From positions 1 through 64,000 of the forward strand of contig JAIXUH010000027.1 in NCBI GenBank assembly GCA_027484145.1: a stretch of 64,000 nucleotides of DNA, in the 5' to 3' direction. The position numbers were made by a program, and so were the translations under genes. Of the stretch, positions 1-8,859 are shown one piece after another. Position 1 is the stretch's first letter; each line of letters opens with the position of its first letter. The notes beneath the pieces were generated by a model. That model had not been told where the DNA came from. It worked only from the letters and a program-made list of their open reading frames with translations, and did no database searches. This DNA comes from Rhodobacter sp. (GTDB lineage: Bacteria; Pseudomonadota; Alphaproteobacteria; Rhodobacterales; Rhodobacteraceae).

Positions 1-1
1 C

Positions 2-121
2 AACCTGAAGTTCAACGTTGAACTGATCGCCCCGATCGCCATGGAAGAAAAACTGCGCTTCGCCATCCGCGAAGGCGGCCGCACCGTCGGCGCAGGCGTG
101 GTGTCCAAGATCCTCGCCTAA
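2..121 (+). CDS. tuf: Elongation factor Tu, C-terminal end (partial)
   Basis: Only the last 39 codons and the TAA stop are inside the window. The residues [10 protein letters not shown] and the ending [11 protein letters not shown] are the closing strands of the third beta-barrel domain of EF-Tu, the GTPase that delivers aminoacyl-tRNA to the ribosome. The gene begins upstream of the window. Its position just before rpsJ is the usual str-S10 junction. The identification rests on the very conserved C-terminus. Confidence 0.95.
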   Translation, partial: NLKFNVELIAPIAMEEKLRFAIREGGRTVGAGVVSKILA

Positions 122-129
122 GGCACGCG

Positions 130-195
130 AATCGCCTTTCCAAGGCGATTGCAACAGTATAACGACACGCGGCGCGCCCTGATGGGGCGCGCCGC
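130..195 (+). promoter_or_regulatory. Two tandem hairpins in the tuf-rpsJ spacer
   Basis: Two perfect inverted repeats lie in the 142-nt gap. The first (130-150) has a 9-bp stem and a 3-nt loop. The second (169-195) has an 11-bp GC-rich stem and a TGATG loop. Neither is followed by a T-run, so they are not typical intrinsic terminators. They could slow or end transcription from tuf with Rho, stabilise mRNA ends, or act as an S10-operon leader. Confidence 0.5.
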
Positions 196-263
196 AGACC
201 ATCCACAAATGTGAACCTATGGGCCGGGCATGTTGCCCCGTCTACGTTCCGAAGGAATAAGAA

Positions 264-572
264 ATGCAAGGTCAAACCATTCGCATTCGCCTGAAGGCCT
301 TCGATTACCGCGTGCTGGACGCCAGCACCCAGGAAATCGTGAACACGGCCAAGCGCACGGGCGCTCAGGTGCGCGGGCCGATCCCGCTGCCGAACAAGAT
401 CGAGAAATTCACGGTTCTCCGTGGTCCGCACATCGACAAGAAGTCGCGTGACCAGTGGGAAATCCGCACGCATAAGCGCCTTCTCGATATCGTCGATCCG
501 ACCCCGCAGACCGTGGACGCGCTGATGAAGCTCGACCTCGCTGCTGGCGTTGACGTCGAAATCAAAGTGTAA
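264..572 (+). CDS. rpsJ: 30S ribosomal protein S10 (NusE)
   Basis: A 102-residue protein of normal length for S10, which binds the 3' domain of 16S rRNA and also acts as NusE with NusB in antitermination. The N-terminal [14 protein letters not shown] and the loop [13 protein letters not shown] are the family signatures. The start follows a GAAGGAA Shine-Dalgarno by about 7 nt. It is the first gene of the S10 cluster and is followed 14 nt later by rplC. Confidence 0.98.
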   Translation: MQGQTIRIRLKAFDYRVLDASTQEIVNTAKRTGAQVRGPIPLPNKIEKFTVLRGPHIDKKSRDQWEIRTHKRLLDIVDPTPQTVDALMKLDLAAGVDVEIKV

Positions 573-586
573 GGAGGGCACCCAAG

Positions 587-1300
587 ATGCGCTCTGGCGT
601 TATTGCAAAGAAGCTGGGCATGACCCGGCTGTTCCTGGAAAACGGAACGCAGGTGCCGGTCACGGTCCTGCAACTCGACAGCCTTCAGGTCGTGGCACAG
701 CGGACCGCTGACAAGGATGGCTATACTGCCGTCCAACTCGGTGCCGGTGTGGCCAAGGCCAAGCGGACCACCGCCGCCATGCGCGGTCACTTTGCCAAGG
801 CCTCCGTTGCGCCCAAGCGCAAGGTTGCCGAATTCCGCGTGACCCCGGATTGCCTGATCGATGTGGGCGCGGAAATCACCGCGGATCACTACCTTGCTGG
901 TCAGTTCGTGGACATCGCCGGCACCTCGATCGGTAAGGGTTTTGCCGGTGCGATGAAGCGTCACAACTTCGGCGGCCTGCGTGCCTCGCACGGTGTGTCG
1001 GTCTCGCACCGTTCGCACGGTTCGACCGGCCAGTGCCAGGACCCCGGCAAAGTGTTCAAGGGCAAGAAGATGGCTGGCCATCTTGGCTCCGTCCGCGTGA
1101 CCACGCAGAACCTGCAAGTCGTTCGTACCGATGCCGACCGTGGCCTGATCATGGTCAAGGGCGCGGTGCCCGGCTCCAAGGGCGGCTGGGTCACCATCAA
1201 GGACGCGGTGAAGAAAGCGGCTCCGGCAGATCTGCCGATGCCCGCTGCGATCCGCGCCGCTGCTCCGGTGGCTGTTGCCGCTGAAGGGGGTGAAGCATGA
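587..1300 (+). CDS. rplC: 50S ribosomal protein L3
   Basis: A 237-residue L3, an early assembly protein near the peptidyl transferase centre. The diagnostic extended loop [20 protein letters not shown], followed by the motif [12 protein letters not shown], is around residues 125-165. The glutamine before DPGK corresponds to the one methylated by PrmB in E. coli. The Ala-rich tail after about residue 210 is longer than in enterobacteria. A strong AGGAGG lies just upstream, and the stop overlaps the rplD start (ATGA). Confidence 0.98.
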   Translation: MRSGVIAKKLGMTRLFLENGTQVPVTVLQLDSLQVVAQRTADKDGYTAVQLGAGVAKAKRTTAAMRGHFAKASVAPKRKVAEFRVTPDCLIDVGAEITADHYLAGQFVDIAGTSIGKGFAGAMKRHNFGGLRASHGVSVSHRSHGSTGQCQDPGKVFKGKKMAGHLGSVRVTTQNLQVVRTDADRGLIMVKGAVPGSKGGWVTIKDAVKKAAPADLPMPAAIRAAAPVAVAAEGGEA

Positions 1301-1917
1301 AACTCGACGTCATCTCTCTGAACGGCGCTGCCGCCGGGTCGATCGACCTGGACGAAGCCCTGTTCGGCCTCGACCCGCGCGCCGATATCCTGCACCGTGT
1401 GGTGCGTTGGCAGCGGGCCAAGGCTCAGGCTGGTACCCATTCGACGCTGACCCGCGCCGAAGTGTCCTATTCCACCAAGAAGATCTATCGCCAAAAGGGC
1501 ACCGGCGGCGCACGCCACGGCTCCCGCAAGGCGCCGATCTTCCGCAAGGGTGGTGTGGTCAAGGGCCCGACCCCGCGCAGCCACGCGCACGATCTTCCCA
1601 AGAAGTTCCGTGCTCTGGGCCTGCGTCACGCGCTGTCGGCCAAGGCCAAGGCGGGTGAACTAGTGATCGTCGATTCGCTGGCGATGGCCGAAGCCAAAAC
1701 CGCAATCCTCGCCCGTCAGGCCAAGGATCTGGGCTGGAAGCGCGTTCTGATCATCGACGGCGCGTCCGTTGACCAGAACTTCGCAGCCGCTGCCCGCAAC
1801 ATCGAAGGCATCGACGTTCTGCCGACGATTGGCGCCAACGTCTATGACATCCTGAAGCGTGACACCCTGGTGATCACCAAGGCTGGTCTTGAAGCATTGG
1901 AGGCTCGTCTGAAATGA
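1297..1917 (+). CDS. rplD: 50S ribosomal protein L4
   Basis: A 206-residue L4, which has a globular domain on 23S rRNA domain I and a long loop reaching the exit tunnel. The tunnel loop is visible as [16 protein letters not shown], then [10 protein letters not shown], around residues 60-90. Starts inside the rplC stop and ends inside the rplW start (both ATGA), so translation is probably coupled. In E. coli L4 represses its own operon through a leader; no equivalent leader is recognisable here. Confidence 0.98.
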   Translation: MKLDVISLNGAAAGSIDLDEALFGLDPRADILHRVVRWQRAKAQAGTHSTLTRAEVSYSTKKIYRQKGTGGARHGSRKAPIFRKGGVVKGPTPRSHAHDLPKKFRALGLRHALSAKAKAGELVIVDSLAMAEAKTAILARQAKDLGWKRVLIIDGASVDQNFAAAARNIEGIDVLPTIGANVYDILKRDTLVITKAGLEALEARLK

Positions 1918-2210
1918 GCGCGAAGCCAGAACACTACGACCTGATCAAAAAGCCGATTATCACCGAAAAGGCCACCATGGCCTCGGAAGCTGGTGCCGTG
2001 GTTTTCCAGGTCGCCATGGACGCAACCAAGCCGATGATCAAGGAAGCCGTCGAGGCTGTCTTTGGCGTCAAGGTGAAGGCGGTGAACACCACCATCACCA
2101 AAGGCAAGGTCAAGAAGTTCAAAGGCCGCACCGGTGAACGGTCGGACAAGAAGAAAGCCTACGTGACCCTCGAGGAGGGGAACACTATCGACGTGGCCAC
2201 CGGCCTCTGA
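1914..2210 (+). CDS. rplW: 50S ribosomal protein L23
   Basis: A 98-residue L23, located at the tunnel exit where it is a docking site for SRP and trigger factor. The N-terminal [15 protein letters not shown] and the basic [13 protein letters not shown] stretch identify it. The start overlaps the rplD stop. It is the last gene before a strong intrinsic terminator, so it closes the first transcriptional block. Confidence 0.98.
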   Translation: MSAKPEHYDLIKKPIITEKATMASEAGAVVFQVAMDATKPMIKEAVEAVFGVKVKAVNTTITKGKVKKFKGRTGERSDKKKAYVTLEEGNTIDVATGL

Positions 2211-2229
2211 TAGAAGGCGCCGAATCTCG

Positions 2230-2261
2230 CGGCCCCGGTTTTCCGGGGCCGTGGATTTTTT
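2230..2261 (+). terminator. Intrinsic terminator after rplW
   Basis: A perfect 9-bp GC-rich stem (2230-2238 with 2243-2251) with a TTTT loop, followed four bases later by six T residues. This is a textbook rho-independent terminator, yet it sits inside the S10 gene cluster between L23 and L2. It could be a true end or an attenuator. Confidence 0.8.
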
Positions 2262-2343
2262 GAAGAATCGGGTCGGTTTACGGGGGGTTGGCGCAAGCCA
2301 GGGCACCGGCAAAGCGGCCTAAACGCGGGGACCTTCGGGGCCC

Positions 2344-2349
2344 TATAAT
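2344..2349 (+). promoter_or_regulatory. Candidate -10 element for rplB
   Basis: An exact TATAAT lies 46 bases before the rplB start and about 80 bases after the rplW terminator, where a new promoter would be expected. The region 16-18 bases upstream shows no good TTGACA match. A promoter here would depend on an activator or on a factor such as CarD, as for other weak -35 promoters in this group. Confidence 0.4.
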
Positions 2350-2394
2350 CGGACCTGCAACGCCGGGTCCTCTAGCTGACGGAAGACAGAAAGC

Positions 2395-3234
2395 ATGGCA
2401 CTCAAGTCGTATAAACCGACGACGCCTGGCCAGCGTGGGCTGGTTCTGATCGACCGTTCGGAGCTGTGGAAAGGCCGCCCGGTCAAAGCCCTTACTGAGG
2501 GTTTGATCAAAACGGGTGGCCGGAACAACACCGGACGTATCACGATGTGGCACAAGGGCGGCGGCGCAAAGCGTCTGTACCGCATTGTGGACTTCAAGCG
2601 TCGTAAATACGATGTTCCTGCGGTCGTCGAGCGGATCGAATACGATCCGAACCGCACCGCGTTCATCGCACTTGTGAAATATCAGGATGGGGAATTGTCC
2701 TACATTCTGGCCCCGCAGCGTTTGGCCGTGGGTGACAGCGTGATCGCTGGCGCCAAGACCGACGTGAAGCCGGGCAACGCCATGCCGTTCTCGGGCATGC
2801 CGATCGGGACAATCGTTCACAACGTCGAACTGAAGCCCGGCAAGGGTGGTCAGTTGGCCCGTGCGGCTGGCACCTATGCCCAGTTCGTTGGCCGTGACGG
2901 TGGCTATGCCCAGATCCGCCTGTCCTCGGGTGAACTTCGCATGGTCCGTCAGGAATGCATGGCCACCATCGGTGCCGTGTCGAACCCTGACAACTCGAAC
3001 CAGAACCTCGGCAAAGCCGGCCGTAAGCGCCACATGGGCGTGCGTCCGACCGTTCGTGGTGTCGCCATGAACCCGATCGACCACCCGCATGGCGGTGGTG
3101 AAGGCCGCACCAGCGGTGGCCGTCACCCGGTTACTCCGTGGGGCAAGGGCACCAAGGGCAACCGGACCCGGTCGAACAAAGAGACGGACAAATACATTGT
3201 CCGCTCGCGTCACGCCAAGAAAAAAGGGCGCTAA
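2395..3234 (+). CDS. rplB: 50S ribosomal protein L2
   Basis: A 279-residue L2, needed for subunit association and peptidyl transferase activity. The C-terminal signature [17 protein letters not shown], with the conserved histidine, is at about residues 224-240 and the basic tail is normal. It lies 184 nt downstream of rplW, beyond a terminator, so it probably has its own promoter. Followed by rpsS after 3 nt. Confidence 0.98.
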   Translation: MALKSYKPTTPGQRGLVLIDRSELWKGRPVKALTEGLIKTGGRNNTGRITMWHKGGGAKRLYRIVDFKRRKYDVPAVVERIEYDPNRTAFIALVKYQDGELSYILAPQRLAVGDSVIAGAKTDVKPGNAMPFSGMPIGTIVHNVELKPGKGGQLARAAGTYAQFVGRDGGYAQIRLSSGELRMVRQECMATIGAVSNPDNSNQNLGKAGRKRHMGVRPTVRGVAMNPIDHPHGGGEGRTSGGRHPVTPWGKGTKGNRTRSNKETDKYIVRSRHAKKKGR

Positions 3235-3237
3235 TCC

Positions 3238-3516
3238 ATGTCTCGTTCCATTTGGAAAGGCCCATTCGTCGATGGCTACGTCCTGAAAAAGGCCGAAAAA
3301 GCGCGCGAGTCGGGCAAAAGCGAAGTGATCAAGATCTGGTCGCGCCGCTCCACCATCCTGCCGCAATTCGTTGGGCTGACCTTTGCCGTCTATAACGGCC
3401 AAAAGCACATCCCGGTTGCAGTGACCGAAGAAATGATCGGCCAGAAATTCGGTGAATACTCGCCGACCCGGACCTACTACGGTCACGCCGCCGACAAGAA
3501 AGCCAAGAGGAAGTAA
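3238..3516 (+). CDS. rpsS: 30S ribosomal protein S19
   Basis: A 92-residue S19 of the 30S head, which pairs with S13. [15 protein letters not shown] at the N-terminus and [20 protein letters not shown] in the middle are family signatures. The lysine-rich tail is typical. Packed between rplB and rplV with 3-nt gaps, so it is part of one mRNA. Confidence 0.98.
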   Translation: MSRSIWKGPFVDGYVLKKAEKARESGKSEVIKIWSRRSTILPQFVGLTFAVYNGQKHIPVAVTEEMIGQKFGEYSPTRTYYGHAADKKAKRK

Positions 3517-3519
3517 GCC

Positions 3520-3900
3520 ATGGGTAAGGAAAAGAATCCGCGCCGCGTGGCGGAAAATGAAGCAATGGCGATCAGCCGTATGCTTCGCACCTCGCCGCAG
3601 AAGCTGAACCTTGTTGCCGGTCTGATCCGTGGCAAAAAGGTTGAAAAGGCTCTGGCAGACCTGACCTTCTCCAAGCGCCGCATCGCCGGTGACGTGAAGA
3701 AGTGCCTGCAGTCGGCTATCGCCAACGCCGAAAACAACCACGGCCTTGACGTCGACAGCCTGATCGTCGCCGAAGCCTGGTGTGGCAAGAACCTTGTGAT
3801 GAAGCGTGGCCGTCCGCGTGCGCGTGGCCGTTTCGGCAAGATCATGAAGCCGTTTAGCGAAATCACCATCAAGGTTCGTCAGACCGGGGAGTCGGCATAA
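3520..3900 (+). CDS. rplV: 50S ribosomal protein L22
   Basis: A 126-residue L22 whose beta-hairpin lines the polypeptide exit tunnel. The hairpin is visible as [18 protein letters not shown], residues about 93-110; changes here give macrolide resistance in other bacteria. The stop shares a base with the rpsC start (TAATG), giving tight translational coupling. Confidence 0.98.
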   Translation: MGKEKNPRRVAENEAMAISRMLRTSPQKLNLVAGLIRGKKVEKALADLTFSKRRIAGDVKKCLQSAIANAENNHGLDVDSLIVAEAWCGKNLVMKRGRPRARGRFGKIMKPFSEITIKVRQTGESA

Positions 3901-4616
3901 TGGGACAGAAGGTAAACCCGATCGGGATGCGCCTGCAGGTCAACCGGACCTGGGACAGCCGTTGGTTCGCCGAGTCGAAAGACTACGGCAACCTGCTGCT
4001 GGAAGACCTCAAGATGCGCGAATTCATCCATGAGGAAGCCAAGCAGGCCGGTATCAGCAAGGTCATCATCGAACGTCCGCACAAAAAGTGCCGCGTCACG
4101 ATCCATGCTGCCCGTCCCGGTGTGATCATCGGCAAAAAAGGCGCTGACATCGAAACGCTTCGCAAGAAGCTGTCAGCCTTCACCAAGTCGGAACTGCACC
4201 TGAACATCGTCGAAGTCCGCAAGCCGGAACTGGATGCTCAACTCGTCGCTGAGTCGATCGCCCAGCAGATGGAGCGCCGGGTGTCCTTCCGTCGCGCCAT
4301 GAAGCGCGGTGTGCAGAACGCCATGCGGATTGGTGCTCTGGGTATTCGTGTGAACGTGTCGGGCCGTCTTGGCGGCGCCGAAATCGCACGGACCGAATGG
4401 TATCGCGAAGGCCGTGTGCCGTTGCACACCCTGCGCGCCGACATCGACTATGCCCTGTCCGAAGCAACGACTCCCTACGGGATCATCGGTGTGAAGGTCT
4501 GGATCTTCAAAGGCGAAATCCTTGAGCATGATCCGCAGGCGCATGATCGCCGTCACGCCGAAGCCCAGGAAGGTGCTGCACCGCGCCAACCTCGCCGCGA
4601 CCGCGAACGCGCGTAA
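3900..4616 (+). CDS. rpsC: 30S ribosomal protein S3
   Basis: A 238-residue S3 at the mRNA entry channel. The type 2 KH domain is clear from [13 protein letters not shown] (about residues 75-87), and the C-terminal domain includes [30 protein letters not shown] in two adjoining motifs. The tail is Arg- and Asp-rich, as in other Rhodobacterales. Start overlaps the rplV stop by one base. Confidence 0.98.
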   Translation: MGQKVNPIGMRLQVNRTWDSRWFAESKDYGNLLLEDLKMREFIHEEAKQAGISKVIIERPHKKCRVTIHAARPGVIIGKKGADIETLRKKLSAFTKSELHLNIVEVRKPELDAQLVAESIAQQMERRVSFRRAMKRGVQNAMRIGALGIRVNVSGRLGGAEIARTEWYREGRVPLHTLRADIDYALSEATTPYGIIGVKVWIFKGEILEHDPQAHDRRHAEAQEGAAPRQPRRDRERA

Positions 4617-4630
4617 GGGAGTAAAACAAG

Positions 4631-5044
4631 ATGTTGCAACCGAAACGGACAAAGTTCCGCAAACAGCACAAAGGCCGTATCCACGGCGAAGCCAAGGGCG
4701 GCTTCCTGCTGAACTTCGGCTCTTACGCGCTGAAGGCCACGGAACCCGAGCGTGTGACGGCACGTCAGATCGAAGCGGCCCGCCGCGCGATCACCCGCCA
4801 CATGAAGCGTCAGGGCCGCGTCTGGATCCGGATTTTCCCGGATCTGCCGGTCACCGCAAAGCCGATCGAAGTGCGTATGGGTAAAGGTAAGGGCGGGGTC
4901 GACCGTTGGGTCGCCAAAGTGAAGCCCGGCCGTATCATGTTCGAAATCGACGGCGTCGCCGAAGATATCGCCCGTGAAGCCCTGCGCCTTGGCGCCATGA
5001 AACTGCCGGTCACCACCCGCGTCGTTCTGCGCGAAGACTGGTAA
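4631..5044 (+). CDS. rplP: 50S ribosomal protein L16
   Basis: A 137-residue L16, which positions the A-site t[19 protein letters not shown] opens the protein and [13 protein letters not shown] is the conserved loop. Arg82 here aligns with E. coli Arg81, which is hydroxylated by the 2OG oxygenase YcfD. The next gene downstream encodes a different 2OG-oxygenase-like protein. A strong terminator follows directly, so rplP ends the rplB-rplP block. Confidence 0.98.
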   Translation: MLQPKRTKFRKQHKGRIHGEAKGGFLLNFGSYALKATEPERVTARQIEAARRAITRHMKRQGRVWIRIFPDLPVTAKPIEVRMGKGKGGVDRWVAKVKPGRIMFEIDGVAEDIAREALRLGAMKLPVTTRVVLREDW

Positions 5045-5048
5045 GCAT

Positions 5049-5071
5049 GGTGCGTTGAAAACGCACCCTAC
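5049..5071. repeat. GTAGGG-type short palindromic element, copy 1
   Basis: An imperfect inverted repeat, GGTGCGT then a 5-nt loop then ACGCACCCTAC, directly after rplP. Its right arm ends in CCCTAC. Two other intergenic elements (17151-17176 and 29352-29377) have the same CCCTAC end, and the third shows the full GTAGGG...CCCTAC symmetry, suggesting a dispersed repeat family. Confidence 0.5.
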
Positions 5072-5078
5072 ATATCAG

Positions 5079-5107
5079 GCCCCTGCTGGAAACAGCGGGG
5101 GCTTTTT
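5079..5107 (+). terminator. Intrinsic terminator after rplP
   Basis: A 10-bp stem (5079-5088 with 5093-5102, one G-T pair) with a GAAA tetraloop, followed by five T residues. It separates rplP from the next gene and breaks the ribosomal operon between L16 and L29. Confidence 0.85.
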
Positions 5108-5124
5108 CAAATCTGGAGCTTGCC

Positions 5125-5745
5125 ATGCCCACCACACCGCTGTTCGTCACCCGCCTCTACCGCGCCAAACTGAATGATCTGGCCAAGAAAAAGGTGGATT
5201 ACGAAGAACTTGCCATGTCCTGCAACGCGATTGCCGAGGATGACGAGGCCGGGCAGGAGTGGTGCGAGACCAACGGCTATCCGGGCTATACCTCCTATGC
5301 CTCGCTCGACGATCTGCCGTGGCGCTTTCCCATCTTCAAGGCGCTGGAGGCGGCACTCGACAAACACGTTGCCGCGTTTTGCGACGATCTGGCCTTTGAT
5401 CTGGACGGCAAGAAGCTGAAGCTGAATGCGCTGTGGATCAACATCCTGCCCGAAGGCGGCACCCACGCCAGCCACATCCACCCGCATTCGGTGATTTCCG
5501 GCACCACCTATGTGCAGATGCCCGAGGGCACATCCTCGCTTAAACTCGAAGATCCGCGCCTGCCGATGATGATGATGTCCCCCCTCCGCCGCAAAGACGC
5601 GCCCGAGGAGTTGCGCCAGTTCGTCTATGTGCAACCCATCGTTGGCGACGTGCTGATGTGGGAAAGCTGGCTGCGCCACGAGGTGCCGATGAACATGTCG
5701 GAAGAAGAGCGTATCTCGGTCAGCTTCAACTATGGGTGGGCTTGA
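5125..5745 (+). CDS. 2OG-Fe(II) oxygenase-like protein (TIGR02466-type)
   Basis: A 206-residue protein resembling the putative 2-oxoglutarate/iron oxygenase family of TIGR02466. The C-terminal half has the expected double-stranded beta-helix motifs: HIHPHSVISGTTYVQ (proximal His residues, about 115-130) and GDVLMWESWLRHEVPM with the distal His, then RISVSFNYGW with the Arg and Ser that usually bind 2OG. The substrate is unknown. It lies between rplP and rpmC, behind the rplP terminator, with SD CTGGAG. Closeness to L16, a known hydroxylation target in other bacteria, is suggestive only. Confidence 0.75.
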   Translation: MPTTPLFVTRLYRAKLNDLAKKKVDYEELAMSCNAIAEDDEAGQEWCETNGYPGYTSYASLDDLPWRFPIFKALEAALDKHVAAFCDDLAFDLDGKKLKLNALWINILPEGGTHASHIHPHSVISGTTYVQMPEGTSSLKLEDPRLPMMMMSPLRRKDAPEELRQFVYVQPIVGDVLMWESWLRHEVPMNMSEEERISVSFNYGWA

Positions 5746-5827
5746 GTGGGTCTGAGCCTTCCTCGGTTGTTTCAATTCAAGCCTATAGTACCTATATGTG
5801 TAGCCTACCTTGATACAGGAGCATGGG

Positions 5828-6559
5828 ATGATTTTCGATGAGATTGATTTTTCGGGTCTCCCAAAGAAGCGAGAAGAGGCCTTTACAGCCTTTGTCGCGG
5901 GCATAAGCCGCGAATACAATGACAAGGTTCAAGTTGATCGGCGGACCTATTCCGACAGAGACGGAAACTACGAGGGATCCTATGAGCCCGAGCGATCTTT
6001 CGTGACCGCCATCTTGGCATTCTTGGATGAATACGGAATCGAAGCTGACGTGTTGGATATCTCAGAACTTTCGAATGATGAGTTTGCAGGCCATTTCGGT
6101 CGTTTCAAATCTAAAGTTGAATATCTTACCACCCGCTTCAAGCTCCGCCAGCACCGAGTGGAATCTGACACGATAGGTACGCTTGTCTCTATCGACAGCG
6201 ACTACAAGACCGAGATCGGCAAGCTTCTCCTTACGATAAAGAAGATTGTCAGCCAAGAAGTGAACGACGAAAGAAAACGCGACAATATAATGACGAAGAT
6301 TGCAAGCTTGCAGTCCGAGATAGATAGAGACCAAACTACAATTGATGCGTTGTTCGGACGCATGGTTGATCTATCTGCGGCGATTGGCAAGGCCGCTGAC
6401 AATCTTGAACCCCTGATGGATAAGCTGGAGCGAGTAAAGAAACTCTTTTGGGAGGCGCCCAGAAAAGTGGAGCAGTTGCCGAAGCCAGATCGGCCAAAGT
6501 TGATCACAAAAGAAAAAGAACAAAAACCGGCTTCGATGGACGATGAAATTCCGTTCTAG
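5828..6559 (+). CDS. Unknown coiled-coil protein with SSB-like C-terminal tip
   Basis: I do not recognise the family. The ATG at 5828 follows an AGGAG by about 7 nt; a TTG at 5810 is also open. The 243-residue product has an N-terminal segment beginning MIFDEIDFSGLPKKREEAF, then a predicted long helical region (about 115-215, heptad-like, rich in Lys, Asp and Glu), a Pro-Lys-rich linker (KVEQLPKPDRPKLITKEKEQ), and the ending MDDEIPF. That ending closely matches the acidic tip of bacterial SSB proteins (E. coli DDDIPF), but no OB fold is present. The codons are visibly more AT-rich than the flanking ribosomal genes, suggesting transfer. Confidence 0.65.
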   Translation: MIFDEIDFSGLPKKREEAFTAFVAGISREYNDKVQVDRRTYSDRDGNYEGSYEPERSFVTAILAFLDEYGIEADVLDISELSNDEFAGHFGRFKSKVEYLTTRFKLRQHRVESDTIGTLVSIDSDYKTEIGKLLLTIKKIVSQEVNDERKRDNIMTKIASLQSEIDRDQTTIDALFGRMVDLSAAIGKAADNLEPLMDKLERVKKLFWEAPRKVEQLPKPDRPKLITKEKEQKPASMDDEIPF

Positions 6560-6650
6560 GGGAAAGATTTGCAGAGTTGAGGGCTAGGCGACACCTAGGT
6601 CCCCAACTTCCCCCTTGCCACCCACCCCCTTCTCCCCTATAGCAGCGCAT

Positions 6651-6680
6651 CCAGCGATTCCGGGCTCCCGGATTCGCTGG
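6651..6680 (+). promoter_or_regulatory. Large hairpin upstream of rpmC
   Basis: An inverted repeat of about 13 pairs with one mismatch (arms 6651-6663 and 6668-6680, 4-nt loop) in the 194-nt gap between the coiled-coil gene and rpmC. Only TTT follows, so it is a weak terminator candidate. It may end the inserted gene or form part of the rpmC leader. No clear promoter is visible in the gap. Confidence 0.45.
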
Positions 6681-6753
6681 TTTCACATTGATCCACCAGA
6701 TCAACGGTAACCCTTCCACGGGGCCGTCTGGTGATTGAGAAAAGGAACACGGC

Positions 6754-6954
6754 ATGAAAGCCGACGAACTGCGGGGCAAGTCCCCTGATCAGCTGCGCGA
6801 TCAGCTGGTCGCGCTGAAAAAGGAAGCCTTCAACCTGCGCTTCCAGGCCGCCACGAACCAGCTTGAGAATACCGCGCGCATGCGTGTTGTCCGCCGCGAC
6901 GCTGCGCGCGTGCTGACCATTCTCAACCAAAAAGCCGCCGAAGCGGCGAAGTAA
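6754..6954 (+). CDS. rpmC: 50S ribosomal protein L29
   Basis: A 66-residue two-helix L29 at the tunnel exit beside L23. [23 protein letters not shown] and [14 protein letters not shown] are the family helices. The SD AAAGGA precedes the ATG. It restarts the ribosomal cluster after the two inserted genes and lies 12 nt before rpsQ. Confidence 0.97.
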   Translation: MKADELRGKSPDQLRDQLVALKKEAFNLRFQAATNQLENTARMRVVRRDAARVLTILNQKAAEAAK

Positions 6955-6966
6955 GAGGTTCTCAAA

Positions 6967-7206
6967 ATGCCCAAGCGCATCCTTCAAGGCGTCGTGACCT
7001 CGGACAAGAACGAACAGACCATCACGGTTCTGGTCGAGCGTCGCTTCAAGCACCCGCTGCTGCAAAAGACCGTCCGTAAGTCGAAGAAATATCGCGCTCA
7101 CGACGAGCATAACAAATTCAAGGTTGGCGACACTGTTCGTATCGAAGAGTGCGCGCCAATTTCGAAGACCAAGCGTTGGACCGTGGTTGTCGAGGCTGCA
7201 GCGTAA
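6967..7206 (+). CDS. rpsQ: 30S ribosomal protein S17
   Basis: A 79-residue OB-fold S17, a primary 16S rRNA binder. [31 protein letters not shown] and the ending [19 protein letters not shown] are family signatures. It follows rpmC by 12 nt and is separated from rplN by an 83-nt gap with no obvious terminator. Confidence 0.97.
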   Translation: MPKRILQGVVTSDKNEQTITVLVERRFKHPLLQKTVRKSKKYRAHDEHNKFKVGDTVRIEECAPISKTKRWTVVVEAAA

Positions 7207-7289
7207 GCTGCACCTGACCACGTTCTGACGGCAATCGAAACCCTGGGGCGTCACCTGCACGACTGTCCCCAAAGGTCGGGAGAAACCAA

Positions 7290-7658
7290 ATGATCCAGAT
7301 GCAGACTAATCTGGATGTTGCTGATAACTCTGGCGCTCGCCGGGTTCAGTGCATCAAGGTTCTGGGCGGTTCGCACCGCCGCTATGCATCCGTGGGCGAC
7401 ATCATCGTGGTGTCGGTCAAGGAAGCAATTCCAAAAGGCCGTGTGAAAAAGGGCGACGTGCGTAAAGCCGTTGTTGTTCGCACTGCCAAGGAAGTTCGTC
7501 GCGAAGACGGCACCTCCATCCGTTTTGACCGCAATGCTGCCGTCATCCTGAACAACCAGGGTGAACCGGTGGGCACGCGTATCTTCGGGCCGGTTGTGCG
7601 TGAACTGCGCGCCAAGAACTTCATGAAGATCATCTCGCTGGCTCCGGAGGTGCTCTGA
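7290..7658 (+). CDS. rplN: 50S ribosomal protein L14
   Basis: A 122-residue L14, an intersubunit bridge protein. [17 protein letters not shown] at the start and [13 protein letters not shown] near residue 100 are the family signatures. A GGGAG SD precedes it, and the stop overlaps the rplX start (TGATG), indicating coupled translation. Confidence 0.98.
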   Translation: MIQMQTNLDVADNSGARRVQCIKVLGGSHRRYASVGDIIVVSVKEAIPKGRVKKGDVRKAVVVRTAKEVRREDGTSIRFDRNAAVILNNQGEPVGTRIFGPVVRELRAKNFMKIISLAPEVL

Positions 7659-7963
7659 TGGCTGCGAAACTCAAAAAAGGTGACACCGTTCTGGTGCTGA
7701 CAGGCAAGGACAAGGGCAAGAAGGGCGAAATCACCGCCGTCATGCCAAAGGACAATCAGGCCATCGTTGATGGCGTGAACGTCTCGGTCCGCCACACCAA
7801 GCAGTCCGCAGCCTCGCAAGGCGGCCGTCTGCCGAAAGCGATGCCGATCGATCTGTCGAACCTGTCGTTGATCGACAAGAACGGCAAGGCCACCCGCGTC
7901 GGCTTCCGCGTTGAAGGCGACAAGAAAGTGCGCTTTGCCAAGACAACCGGGGAGGCGATCTGA
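7658..7963 (+). CDS. rplX: 50S ribosomal protein L24
   Basis: A 101-residue L24, an assembly initiator of the 50S subunit. The N-terminal KOW motif [20 protein letters not shown] is clear. Start overlaps the rplN stop, and its stop overlaps the rplE start (TGATG). Confidence 0.98.
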   Translation: MAAKLKKGDTVLVLTGKDKGKKGEITAVMPKDNQAIVDGVNVSVRHTKQSAASQGGRLPKAMPIDLSNLSLIDKNGKATRVGFRVEGDKKVRFAKTTGEAI

Positions 7964-8523
7964 TGTTGGACGCTGCTCAATACACACCGCGGTTCAAGGC
8001 GCAGTATGCCGAGACGATCCGCGCTGCGATGAAAACCGAATTCGGTTACAAGAACGACATGCAGATCCCCAAGCTTGAGAAAATCGTTCTCAACATGGGC
8101 GTCGGCGAAGCGGTCAAAGACACCAAAAAGGTGAAACAGGCCGCCGAGGAACTGTCGCTGATCGCAGGCCAGAAAGCCGTCATCACCCACGCCAAAAAGT
8201 CCATCGCGGGCTTTCGTGTGCGCGAACTGATGCCGCTGGGCTGCAAGGTCACGCTGCGTGGCGACCGGATGTATGAATTCTTTGATCGTCTGATCACGGT
8301 TGCTCTGCCCCGCGTCCGCGACTTCCGTGGCGTGAAGCCCACCTCCTTTGACGGCCGCGGCAACTATGCCATGGGCCTTAAGGAACACATCGTGTTCCCC
8401 GAAATCAACTTCGACAAAGTCGACGAAGTGCTCGGGATGGACATCATCATCTGCACCACCGCGAAGACCGACGCCGAAGCCAAGGCGCTGTTGAAGCACT
8501 TCAACATGCCCTTCACGGCCTAA
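7963..8523 (+). CDS. rplE: 50S ribosomal protein L5
   Basis: A 186-residue L5, part of the 5S RNP of the central protuberance. [16 protein letters not shown], the loop [20 protein letters not shown] and [15 protein letters not shown] are family signatures. Overlaps rplX and is followed by rpsN after 18 nt. Confidence 0.98.
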   Translation: MLDAAQYTPRFKAQYAETIRAAMKTEFGYKNDMQIPKLEKIVLNMGVGEAVKDTKKVKQAAEELSLIAGQKAVITHAKKSIAGFRVRELMPLGCKVTLRGDRMYEFFDRLITVALPRVRDFRGVKPTSFDGRGNYAMGLKEHIVFPEINFDKVDEVLGMDIIICTTAKTDAEAKALLKHFNMPFTA

Positions 8524-8541
8524 AAGCGAGGAACCAGAGAT

Positions 8542-8847
8542 ATGGCAAAAAAATCCATGGTGAACCGCGAAGTGAAACGCGCCAAGCTTGTGAAGCAGTA
8601 TGCTTCCAAACGCGCTTCGCTGAAGTCGGTGATCGACGACAAAACCAAGCCCGTGGAAGAGCGCTTCAAGGCGACTCTGAAACTGGCTGCAATGCCCCGT
8701 AACTCGTCGGCGACGCGGATCCACAACCGCTGCCAGCTGACGGGTCGTCCCCACGCTTACTACCGTAAGCTCAAGCTGTCGCGGATCATGCTGCGTGAAC
8801 TGGCCTCGTTTGGTCAGATCCCGGGCATGGTGAAGTCGAGCTGGTAA
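8542..8847 (+). CDS. rpsN: 30S ribosomal protein S14
   Basis: A 101-residue S14 of the long, zinc-free (C-minus) type, as no CxxC pairs are present. Signatures are [19 protein letters not shown] and [16 protein letters not shown] near the C-terminus. It sits between L5 and S8 as in most spc operons. Confidence 0.98.
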   Translation: MAKKSMVNREVKRAKLVKQYASKRASLKSVIDDKTKPVEERFKATLKLAAMPRNSSATRIHNRCQLTGRPHAYYRKLKLSRIMLRELASFGQIPGMVKSSW

Positions 8848-8859
8848 GGAGGAACAGGA

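Noticed and set aside
2278-3741. 487-codon open frame on the minus strand
   Set aside because: It lies antisense to rplB, rpsS and rplV and arises from high GC content; the plus-strand genes are certain.
5125-6559. Prophage or integrative element in the ribosomal operon
   Set aside because: Only two genes, no integrase, no flanking direct repeats seen, and the first gene has normal local composition.
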